64,000 bases of DNA from Stercorarius parasiticus (taxonomy: Eukaryota > Chordata > Aves > Charadriiformes > Stercorariidae). The translations under genes and the position numbers were made by a program. How positions within the stretch are numbered: the stretch's first letter is position 1; each line of letters begins with the position of its first letter. The notes under the pieces are model-generated. The model made no database searches. It saw only the letters and a program-made list of their open reading frames with translations, and was not told the DNA's origin. This document shows positions 38,151 through 48,170 of the stretch, piece by piece. The DNA lies in NCBI GenBank assembly GCA_013396915.1, contig VWZL01000357.1:191973-255972 (forward strand), written 5' to 3'.

Positions 38151-40154
38151 AGTGAAAAAATTATGTCCACCAGAAAATAATCATTTTTTTTCAATAAAAA
38201 TGAGATCCTCTAGACAAAGCAAACATTTTTATTACATATTTTTAGTATGCTTTTCGTGACTGGTTATCAAACTACAGCATTTACTTTGGGGTCCTAAATA
38301 CTGCAGTAGCAAACTATCCTAGTGACAGCTAACAGCTATGGAGTAGAACTTGAAAGAAGCCTGAACAATAATGTAACTTTTTTGTTTTAAAAGTCCTTTC
38401 GCAACATAATAGGTATAGGCAATGAAAGGAGTAGGAGAATGGACTGAAGCAGGTTGCTGCTGGCTGATTACTGGCTGCAATCAAAGGAAAATTCTTGAGA
38501 AAAACACGGATCAAGAAAGAAGGCCAGGGTGAGCCACAAGTACTCCCTCCTAGCTGGGAATGTGCTAGAAAAATACACTGCACACCAGAAAAAGACTAAA
38601 GCTCTAAGTAAATTAGGTTAAAGCAAAGGAAGGCGGTGAATTTGAACAGTAATTGGGAAGGTTTCCTCTTCACGGTTGTAGCTGATGGAAAGCGTATTCC
38701 CCATTATCAATTTGATGGGTCTAACAGCTTCTACCACAGTAGCAAGGGAAAAAAAAAAAAAAGGCTGTCATACCATTTCTTCCCATCAGTTATCCAGGGA
38801 CACTGAGATTATGTGGCAAATCCACAGTATTCCTATAAAACTGGGTTATATGTCACCATTCATAAAAATTATACCATGCCTCAATAAAGTAAACAGCCAG
38901 CAGACATTGAAAAATTAAGAGAAAGCTTCACTTGCTATTTAAAATGCTGTAGGAAAGGTTCTAGTCATTTCTTACTACTTTTTAATGTACTTTTAGGGAT
39001 GAAAACAGGGGAGGTCTTTACAAAAAGTGGTAGGCTTTTGACTGAACTTAGTAGGAACCTCATAATTTGACCATTGCTATATTAGGTTATGAAAGCCTTC
39101 ACTGTTTTTCTTCATAAAAATTGGCAATGCAACAGGAAGTAAAAGATAGTTATCATGATGTATGTGTTTAATAGTAGCAGGGACAGAGTATGATCTGATA
39201 ATGAATGACTGTATCTGCCAAATATTACACTATTTTAGAATATGGTACAAAACTCATCCCCTCTTTTTTTCTTCCCCAGAAATGCTGAGACTACATGATC
39301 TTAGGGCTAGCATTCATATCATTTTACTGTGAGATCACATAATATTCATCTCTTTCTTTGGACTTTTCTGACTTTGTCCATCTGATCCCAGTGCAGCATC
39401 CCTAGCAACACCCATAGCAGTTAGCTCTTAGACTCCTCTCAGTGTGTCGGAACAGCTGCCTCACTAGTAGAAGAGGGATGAAATTGTGGGAAAATTCGTG
39501 GATAACTGGCTGGAACTGGGGTGTACCTGAACTATTATTCATCGGGGCTGCAGTAGTCAGCATCCTGATAGAAAAGTATATATTCTTTTGTTTCGCTGAT
39601 ATCAACAACATGGTTGGAAAAGGGTATTCACAAGTTTCTGGAGGAAAATGCCCAGGTTCTGAAACACACAGACATAATACAGTAAGTGTGTCCAGTGTCA
39701 GCGTGCATAAATTACACAGTGTGATCACTGATTTCCCAAATGCAAGATGGAAAGGTACTCCTTATGATTACAGTAGTCATGGCTTCTCTCAGAAAACACT
39801 GGATGTGATTTTTGATGACCTTATAATATTGGGCAAGCCACATTTCTAGCATGAGGTATATATTAGGGTCCTTATTGGTGGCATCAAGTTTTGGAGAAGT
39901 TTTGGATAACTTGTCACAGCAATTGTCACAGCAGGCTTTTTCGTACCACTCTGCTGTGCCACAGCTGGACAGCAAGATAGCGGTGCCAGCTCCCATCTAG
40001 AGATGACCAGATGCTTCCTGACCACAATGAGGCAATTGAAATCAGTGTCCTGTTCCTTAAGAGCCTGTACCACTTCCTAGCATATGGTGAGGAAGGACAT
40101 CTTCTGCAATCATAGATTACTAGCTTACTGCAAGTCCTTCATTAAGCCTCACAT
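38151..40154. other. Non-coding DNA with one 135-codon frame
   Basis: A run of A at 38749-38762 and no recognisable repeat. A plus-strand frame at 39442-39849 (135 codons) holds a short hydrophobic stretch (residues about 31-50) and a serine-rich part. It overlaps frames on the other strand at 39402-39728 and 39712-39996. There is no domain I know, and no GT/AG arrangement obvious enough to call an exon. I regard it as a probable chance frame that deserves one protein search. Confidence 0.4.
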
Positions 40155-40797
40155 TCATGGGCCCTGGCCCTCATGGGGGAGTTCAGACAACCCAAAATCT
40201 GCTCAAGTGACAACACAGCAGGACAAAAGCAATCAAGAAGTTCTTGGAGCGTACTGACGATAACTTCCTCCTCCAAGTGACAGAGAAGCCAATGAAGAGA
40301 GGTACTCTGTTGGACCTCGTACTCACCAACGAGGGACTTGTTGGAAATGTGAAGGTCAAAGGTGGCCTTCACTGCAGTGACCATGAGATGGTGGAGTTCA
40401 GGGCAGCCCATGAAGTTCAACAAGGGTAAGTGCAAAGCCCTACACCTGAGAAAGAACGACCATGCACCAATATATGCTGGGGACCACCCATCTGGAAAGC
40501 AGCTTGCCAGAAAAGAGGTGCCCAGTGCCAGGACTAGAGGCAATGGGAACAAAACTGAAACACAGGACTTTCCCTCTGACCATCAGAAAACTATTTTTTA
40601 CTGTGAGGGTGACCAAGCACTGGCACTGGTCACCCAGAGAAGTTGTGGAGTCTCCCACCTTGGAGATATTTAAAAGCCTTCTGGACATGGTCGTAGGCAT
40701 CTGGCTCTCAATGACCCTGCTTGAGCAGGGGGCTTGGTCAAGATGACCTCCAGAGGTCCTTTCCAACCTCAACCTTATTTTGTGTTTCTGTGATTCC
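40155..40797 (+). mobile_element. Internally deleted CR1 LINE (endonuclease joined to 3' end)
   Basis: Bases 40155-40402 correspond to the end of the CR1 endonuclease domain; the frame at 40244-40402 reads TDDNFLLQ, ...GTLLDLVLTNEGLVGNVKVK, ...HCSDHEMVEF, with the SDHxMVEF motif typical of CR1 endonuclease. At about 40403-40411 the sequence jumps to MKFNKGKCKALHLRKND, which normally follows the FADD box hundreds of residues later. The rest of the thumb is shortened too (about 40500). Then follow the C-terminal words (TTTTTTACTGTGAGGGTGACCAAG at 40594-40617) and the 3' end (CAGAGGTCCTTTCCAACCTCAACC) to a decayed tail at 40780-40797. All catalytic reverse-transcriptase residues are gone. The deletion, not just 5' truncation, is the odd feature. 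Confidence 0.88.
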
Positions 40798-42187
40798 CAT
40801 CTGGAGGACTGCATGGTGCTATCATTGATTGGTCAGGATGTATACACAAATTCTTCAACATGCAGTGGGTCTGAGCATAAGGCTGATGTAATCCTGTGAC
40901 TCGTCCCTGATGTTGGTGTACTTAGCTGAACCAAACCTATGAGTGACGTTGCTCAGAACAGCATTGCCCTTGAGATGAACTGGGTACCTAACGTGAATGT
41001 TGCTAGACTTGCCTCTCCCTTTGCTTGAAGCTCTCTGGCATTGAGAGTTGAGTGGTGAGATGTGTCTGCAACTGCACTATGAGTTCACCAGCAGCACTGA
41101 AGTATACCCTGTTTGGAAGCTCTGGCTTCATATCTGTCATGTGATGCTATAGGTGTGACCTTTGCCATTTGCTGCTGGCTTCAATATCAACATGAAGCAA
41201 TTTTATAGCTACTGTGCAGGATTTAGTGGCACATTTTTAGTTACAGTTGAGAGACTTCATTATGCTTCAGTGAACAATGCAGTTACCCAGCAAGTTGGTA
41301 TATGCACTTCCTTACACATGGGCCAGAAGACAGATAGAAATGTCAACTGTGAATCAGCTATTATAACCAGAGAGATTTCTTCACTTTCTAAGCAGTAAAA
41401 GTGACTACATACCCTGCCTCTGCAGGAGCTGTGCACAGCAGTGCTGAGACTTGTCACTACTGCCAATTCTAACATTAATTGTTGAGAAATCCAGCCAAAT
41501 ACTGGTCTTGTCTTCCTTTCTTCATTTATATAAGGATTGTTATCTTCTTGATCATGAGGTGGGGTCCAGCATTACTGTCACTTTTACATTTTTTATCATA
41601 TCTGCATTATTTACTACCCTGCAGGCCAGGATCTCACTGAGGCACAAACTTCAAACCAGTTTGTCCACTTCCCTTGCAGAAAAAAATGGAATTCTGGCCC
41701 CACTGAAATAGGTGGGAATTTGGAGGCCAAGAGTTTACTCCAAATGTCTTTACTTCTGCCACTGGGGCTGTACAGCCAAAATACATCTGTCAAGAACAGG
41801 CAAAGTGCATCATATTATTGTAAGTCTGCCTTACTGTGTTGCTTTGGTAACAAATGTTCCTGATGTTAAAGCGATGGTTCAAAAAACCTCAGAATGGAGA
41901 TCGTTGCCAGTAAAATCATACAAACTAGAGGTTCTTAAAATACAAGGTCTTTCCTGATAGGAATATTTTTTCTTCACACGGAAATTACTGTCAAACGAGG
42001 ATGCAATTTAGTTGCATGAACGTTGTCATGACATTTAAGATGCCCTAAGGCAGCTTGAGGTCTCCAGAGAATTAGAAGGGCTTATGTGCTTTGAGATCGT
42101 CAGAAGCACAGTGGCAGAGATCAGGCAAGGGTTGTGCTCTGCAGCAATCAGGAACCATCTACCTAGCCAGGCTAGCCTGGGATGAGT
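40798..42187. other. Non-coding, single-copy-looking DNA
   Basis: No repeat, exon or RNA gene can be supported. Small frames at 41162-41398, 41451-41711 and 41712-41957 (plus) are under 90 codons and lack motifs. Confidence 0.4.
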
Positions 42188-42910
42188 GGAGGCTGCCAGC
42201 CAGACAGAGCTTCTGTCATGGTTTAACCCTGACTGGCAACTAAGCCCCACACAGCTCCTCACTCACTCACCGCTGGGTGGGATGGGGGAGAGAATCAGAA
42301 GGGTAACAATGAGAAAACTCGTGGGTTGAGATAAAGACAGTTTCATAAGTAAAGCAAAAGCTGCACATGCAAGCAAAGCAAAATAGGGAATTCATTCACT
42401 GCTTCCCATCAGCAGGCAGGTGTTCAGCCTTCTCCAGGAAAGCAGGACTTCATCACGTGTAACAGTGTCTTGGGAAGACAAATGCCATCACTCCAAACAT
42501 TCCTCCCTTCCTCCTTCTTCCCCCATGTTTTTATTGCTGATGATAATGNGGAGGCTGCCAGCCAGACAGAGCTTCTGTCATGGTTTAACCCTGACTGGCA
42601 ACTAAGCCCCACACAGCTCCTCACTCACTCACCGCTGGGTGGGATGGGGGAGAGAATCAGAAGGGTAACAATGAGAAAACTCGTGGGTTGAGATAAAGAC
42701 AGTTTCATAAGTAAAGCAAAAGCTGCACATGCAAGCAAAGCAAAACAGGGAATTCATTCACTGCTTCCCATCAGCAGGCAGGTGTTCAGCCTTCTCCAGG
42801 AAAGCAGGACTTCATCACGTGTAACAGTGTCTTGGGAAGACAAATGCCATCACTCCAAACATTCCTCCCTTCCTCCTTCTTCCCCCATGTTTTTATTGCT
42901 GATGATAATG
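42188..42910. repeat. Direct duplication of 361 bp around one N (probable assembly artefact)
   Basis: Copy one is 42188-42548 and copy two 42550-42910, exactly 362 bases apart, with a single undetermined base at 42549 between them. I see one difference: T at 42384 against C at 42746. The duplicated unit starts 26 bases outside the LTR and ends within it, so it does not follow element borders. Near-identity, one SNP-like difference and an N at the joint are what an uncollapsed heterozygous overlap or badly closed gap produces. A genuine recent tandem duplication remains possible. Confidence 0.95.
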
Positions 42911-43170
42911 TCATATGACATGGGATATCCCTTTCGTCACTTGAGGTCAGCTGTCCCAGCTGTGTCCCTTCCCAGCTTCTTGTGCATCCCCAGCCTACTC
43001 GCTGGTGGGGCAATCTGAGAAGCAGAAAAGGCCCTGGGGCTGTAAGCACTGCTCAGCAATAGCTAGAACATCCCTCTGTTACCAGCACTGTTTTCATCAC
43101 AAATCCAAAACATAGTTCCATACAAGCTACTATGAAGAAATTAACCTACATCCCAGCCAAAACCAGTACA
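42214..43170 (-). mobile_element. Solo LTR of an endogenous retrovirus (contains the duplication)
   Basis: The plus strand runs from TGTCATGGTTTAACCC (42214) to CCAGCCAAAACCAGTACA (43153-43170), i.e. TG...CA ends, matching a bird LTR whose wording I recognise. Removing the 362-base repeat leaves about 596 bp. Minus is chosen as sense: on that strand an AATAAA signal (complement of 42892-42897, again at 42530-42535) precedes a U5-like part. That part holds the word ATCTCAACCCACGAG, shared in slightly altered form with the LTR at 60.4-61.4 kb (near 61341). Thus the two LTR families are probably related. No clear 5- or 6-base target-site duplication flanks it (GCTTC on the left, GTGTC on the right). 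Class within endogenous retroviruses is left open. No retroviral genes are attached. Confidence 0.85.
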
Positions 43171-43189
43171 GTGTCCTATCAGGGAAGCT

Positions 43190-44294
43190 GCTGACCAGGT
43201 GGAGAGCTGTAAATTCTGTACACCACACTCATAAGTGGACAAGGGTGAAAGCTCCACTTGTGCAAGGTGTGCTATGGTAGAGTCACTCAGGCAGCAGGTG
43301 GAGGAGCTGCAGGAGGAAGTTAGCAGGTTACGTTGTATTAGGGAGGGAGAGCCAGATAAAGATAATTATTCGAGATGCTGCAAGTAGATAATTATTCAAA
43401 GACTGCACCTTCATCAGGCTTGCAGATGACACCAAGCTGAGCGATACTATTGATATACTAGAGGGAAGAGATGCCATCCAGAGGGACGTGGACAGGCTTG
43501 AAAAGTGGGCCAGTGTGAACCTCATGAAGTTCAACAAGGCCAAGTGCAAGGTCCTGCACCTGGGCTGGGGCAATCACCAGTATCAGCACAGGCTGGGGAC
43601 TGGATTGAGAGCAGCCCTGCGGAGGACTTGGGGGTACTAGTAGATGAAAAATTGTACATGAGCTAGCAATGTGCACTTGCAACCCAGAAAGTCAGTCATA
43701 TCCTGAAAAGAAGTGTGGCCAGCAGGTCAATGGAGGTGATTCTGCCTCTCTACTTGTCTCTGGTGAGACTCCACCTGGAGTACTGCGTCCAGCTCTGGGG
43801 TCCCCAGAACAAGGAAGACATGGGTCTGTTAGAGCGGGTCCAGAGGAGGACCATAAAAAATGATCAGAGGGCTGGAACACCTCTCCTATGATGAAGGGCT
43901 GAGAGATTCGGAATTGTTTAGCCCAGAGAAGGCTCCCTGCAGACCTTATTACTGCATTTCAATACTTAAATGGGGATTATAAGAAAGATGGAGAGACAAT
44001 GTTTAACAGGGCCTGTAGTGATAGGACAAGGGGTAACAATTTTAAACTAAAATAGGGTAGATTTAGATTAGATATAAGGCAGAAATTCTTTACTATGAGG
44101 GTGGTGGGACACTGGAACAGGTTGCCCAGAGAAGCTGTGGAACCCCCATCCCTGGAAGTGTCCAAGGTCAGGTTGGATCAGGCTTTGAGCAATATAATCT
44201 AGTGGAAAATACCCCTGCCTACAGCAGGGGGGTTGGGACTAGATCATCTTTAAAGGTCCCTTCCAACCCAAACCATGCTGTGATTCTATGATTC
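43190..44294 (+). mobile_element. Internally deleted CR1 LINE (ORF1 joined to ORF2)
   Basis: Bases about 43250-43355 translate as CARCAMVESLRQQVEELQEE followed by VSRLRCIREGE, a cysteine pair plus coiled coil as in the CR1 ORF1 protein. After a short junction with a 12-base direct repeat (AGATAATTATTC at 43360-43371 and 43386-43397) the sequence is ORF2: [11 protein letters not shown] (catalytic box LADD for FADD), [20 protein letters not shown], to a stop at 43636. The thumb and C-terminal part continues in broken frames to about 44200. The 3' end has the hairpin CCCCTGC (44212-44218) / GCAGGGG (44224-44230), TTCCAACCC and a short tail. The endonuclease and most of the reverse transcriptase are missing. 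It begins within 20 bases of the LTR end at 43170. Confidence 0.88.
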
Positions 44295-47200
44295 CATTAC
44301 CCAAGGCACTTATCTGGGTGGGGCTAGGAGACCTGCACCTTCTATAGGGGACAACCAACAAGGATGTCATAAGGATAGGATACCAACCTCACACGTCAGT
44401 GCACAGCTATATTTATGCAACTTAACCGCATCCCTTTTGAAAACTTCCTTTCCTCCAAATTAAGTAGGAGTTGGATTCAAACCCAGCCTGCAGCTGTTAA
44501 ATTTAGGAGTTGCAATGTAAGGGTATAACTTAGCTGCCTAACCACAGGTAGCTGTTGCTTTTTGTGGTACCCTGGGACACCCACCTCTTCTCCAAAGGCC
44601 TTTACAGAATGATGCACATCCTGTGTTATCTGCCAGCTCCATGCAGATGTGACGGATGTGTAAAACGTTGCTAGATACAGAACAGAATCACCCCATTTGT
44701 ATTTACAAGGCAGTTAGGTATTACAGCTATGCAGATCTGATCAGTGGATCCTGGAGATCAGTTTAGCCCTCTCTGAAGTACACAGTTACTGAATCGCTCT
44801 CCACTGATTGTAGCAACTAAACTTTCATTGGCTATAATGGGATCTAAACACCTGGATCACCTATAAATGGACATTTAAATTTAGGTATCTTAATCTGTAA
44901 ACTGACTCCCTCTCTTTTTTTAGCTTTGGAAAATACCTTTTGGATGGAAATAGAGATGGACCAACAGCTCTAAATCTTTAAAAACATTCTAAGTGAAGAT
45001 GTGCCCCTGCCTATATGTTAGCAGTTAGGTTCTTGGACTGTATCAGTATCAATCATGCTTGACAAATGGTTTTCAAATTCTTATGCTTCAGCATGACAGA
45101 AAACATTGTTTTCAAGAGACACGAGTGCACCTAAAATGGAATGGATGCATAGAACACATTTCTTACCATCTGAAATTCACCTCTCACTTGAAGGATTGTT
45201 TAATCTCTAGCTATGGTCCACATAGATAAACAGGAACTTCCAAAGGCAATAGATGATATGAATGATTTTCAAGAAGGCATCTACCTAAACAGCTTGTTTA
45301 GAGTAGATCCACACTTTTAGACAGATAAAATCATTTAACATGAGTCCACCTTTACTGATTTAACTCCTTATTCAAGATGAGGTTTACAATACAACTTATA
45401 TGACATTCCTCTGTCACTTAAGATAGGTGTTAGCATCACAGGGTGGTTATTTCAATAAGAGTCAGCAAATAGGATGCTATTTTCTGTGTCTGTCGGAAGT
45501 AGCTCCTGCCCACAAAGTCCAGGCTCAGTAAGCTCAGTAAGCTCAGAGATACATTTGGCTTAAGAAAGGGAAGAAACAAAATCACAAAGAACAGGAGATA
45601 AATCTCTGCAAATGCTGCTAACGTCTGAATTGACTAAAGAAGTTAAATAACAGAAAGGTATTATAAATCTTCCCCTGCTTCAGATAAACTAATCATCTGT
45701 ACACATTAAGACGGCATTTAATAAATGGTGCCCCAGGAAAAGTAAAAAATCTACTTGCTGGTGAATGCTCTGCCAACAGCAGAGTGAAGCCAAGATTACA
45801 GTGGCCTTTTAGCACAGTTACCAAAAAAATCAATAGCTTTTTATTTTTATTAAATTACTATCAGTGCAGAGAATGACTGAAGTATTTTTTCCATTTACTC
45901 CATAGAATCATATCTGCAAGGAGCTTGCAAATAATTGGATACAGAAACCTTCTGACGGAGCAGCTCAGATATCTCTATTGTTGGAGGGGATGCTTAATGC
46001 ACTGCCTTCCAGTGGCCCTTCAGCAGGAAGAAAAGAAATCTGAGGACTCTATAATTGACTGCTCCTTCAAAAAATTAACAAAAAGTAGCACGTAGAGAGC
46101 AGTTATAGCTATGAATGAACTGTGCTCTCAGTGGCTTTATTCTCCTAGAAAGCCTATCAGAATTTCTATTATTAAACAAAGTGCATACAGCCTCAACAGG
46201 AGAAGCAGAGAGGGGAGGAGAGATGTCATGATAATGAATATAAAACATGTTTTATTCCATGTTGAAGTTTGAATAACCAATAAGTTTGAATAATCATTAA
46301 ACATACCCTGAAGGAACCTAGATCAACAAGGTGTACATTTCCATTTTTAACAAAGATTTCCACTTCCACTTGTTCTTTACTGTACACTCTTTTTTCTGGT
46401 CCTTTTCATATTTGCCTGCAAAACAGTATTCAGAGCATAAGACAGGATGAAGGACTGCTACAGAATTTCCTGCAAAAGAATCCTACAAGTGCACCTGTCT
46501 GACTGCTGAGGGAAATTCTCTTCCAAGCACAGACTATTTTAGTGATTTTCAACCTGCCTGGAAACTGTAGCCCTACCTATTTTCTGAAAGTGGCATTACT
46601 CCCTGTGCTGTGAATTTACACGTTCCTCTGCAATTTTTCACACACCTCCAGGGATCCACAGACCCCAGGTAAAAAAATCACTGCCTTTTACACAGCTTAT
46701 ATGAGATATGTTTCTACCCTGGGTGCATTAGGGGTCACTGAAACAGGAAGGCTCCCCATTCATCATGCATACTAACTACCTAGAGCCATACAACGGGTGA
46801 TGGCAGGACTACTCAGCCTCTTTGACTCACCTCACACTAAACACACAGGCCAATGGCAGTAGTTTGTGCAAGGCAATGCAAGACAGATGGGATGAGCCCC
46901 CCCCATACTCAAGGTATCCACAATGGGGTTGTGTGGGATAAAGAGGGGTGCACGCTGCACAGAATTTAAGGGACCTTTTACCCACCTCAAGGATCCTGAA
47001 TAAGGGGGAGCTGGGAGGGAAGTTGTGCAAAAACAACCATGAGAGAGGCATGAGAGAGGCAATAATGGAAAAATAATAACCTCAGGATGGCTTTTGCCTG
47101 ACCGCAATGCTGACCTGAATATAAAGCTCATTTCTTTTTCGTAGAGAAAGCATCTCAGAGATTCACTTCACGTCTCAGAAAAATAGCAGTAAGCAGAGGC

Positions 47201-47589
47201 AAAAGACAGGTGAGAAAATTTAGTAAGGAGTAAAGAAATTATAATTTTCAATCACATTCAGAAAACAATGTAACTGTGTTTTTCATAATTTTGCGGTACC
47301 ATGCCCAGAGTAGTCCCATTCATTCACACTGCCATACAATTAGATCTGAGAAAATCAACTATAAACAATTCACAAGATCCATAACTAAGAAGACAATAAT
47401 GCCTCTATCAAACAGGCACAAGACTTACACAACTCTATATCTTGTCTTCTACAGTAGTCAAAACATACGTCTGTGGGAGAGCAAGAATAGGTCAAGCACC
47501 TATCATAAATCCTCCTAATCCACCAGCCTCCAACTGTTTTCAGCCCAGGCATTTCCTGAGATGTGTATGATAGCTATACAATTATTAAT
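44295..47589. other. Non-coding, single-copy-looking DNA
   Basis: A possible tRNA-derived SINE head at 44455-44550 is listed separately. A 10-base word AAGCTCAGT / AGGCTCAGTA repeats three times at 45522-45547. About 44815-44905 has the look of an old sauropsid repeat (TTGGCTATAATGGGATCTAA and following), but I cannot name it. No exon is supportable; the frame at 46832-47131 (minus) is chance-like. Confidence 0.4.
44455..44550 (-). mobile_element. Possible MIR-like or other tRNA-derived SINE head
   Basis: On the minus strand, GTGGTTAGGCAGCTAAG (complement of about 44530-44546) resembles an A box and D-loop. GGCTGGGTTTGAATCC (complement of 44472-44487) is one base from an RNA polymerase III B box (GGTTCGAATCC type). 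Spacing of about 50 bases is right for a tRNA-derived head. Acceptor stem pairing is absent and the following core is not recognisable, so it is not a functional tRNA gene. Confidence 0.3.
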
Positions 47590-48170
47590 CCTCAGTCCCC
47601 TTTGAACCCATTTAAACTGTTCCAACTGACAGCATCCCTTGGTAAGGAGTTCTCCAAGTCTGCTATCTGTCGCCCAAAGAGACATGTCAGTTGATTTATT
47701 TTGAACGGTGCTCCTCCTAGCTTGACCTGAGGCCTCCTAGATTTTACCCTGAAAGTCATATGGCAATGGTGATTTTATAGACCACCTTTCCTCACACTCT
47801 TCCTCAGATACCTCTTTTGCATGCTGGAAAGACTGTTTACTAAAGCCCAGAACCACATGCAAGTATTAAAAACAGAAGTAAACCTCACATATTCATAATG
47901 ATATAATGAGGTTGTTCTATAATCTATTCCTCTCCTAAGAATTCCTAACTTTAGATTCATTGTGCTTGACCACTATTCAGTGCTGAACTGATATTTTCTC
48001 AGACTGGTCTGTCACAACTCTGTGATCTTACCCCAGCGTGGAAATTATTTACTCAAAGCTTTTTTTATGTAAATTCCTGGGGGAGGGCTTCCTCAGATGC
48101 ATCACTTCATATTTATCTGCATCTACTTTTACCTAAATAAGGGACCTGATTGTCAGTCAACCAGTATTAT
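47590..48170 (-). mobile_element. Ancient CR1-type LINE, 3' half of ORF2
   Basis: On the minus strand this follows the second half of CR1 ORF2 as known from turtle and reptile copies. On the plus strand the words are CCTTTGAACCCATTTAAACTGTT (47599-47621), GGTAAGGAGTTCTCCAAGTC (47641-47660), GTGATTTTATAGACCACCTTTCC (47769-47791), and ATCACTTCATATTTATCTGCATC (48101-48123). The last corresponds to the segment just after the RT active site. The part between about 47820 and 48090 aligns only in places. The element has no open frame and no ATTCTATG tail. Its divergence suits an insertion far older than the CR1 copies at 32-34 kb, like the copy at 7.1-8.7 kb. Confidence 0.7.

Noticed and set aside
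42214..44294. LTR, gap and CR1 at 42.2-44.3 kb as parts of one provirus
   Set aside because: The sequence right of 43170 is CR1, not retroviral, and there is no second LTR or internal gene. They are adjacent independent insertions.
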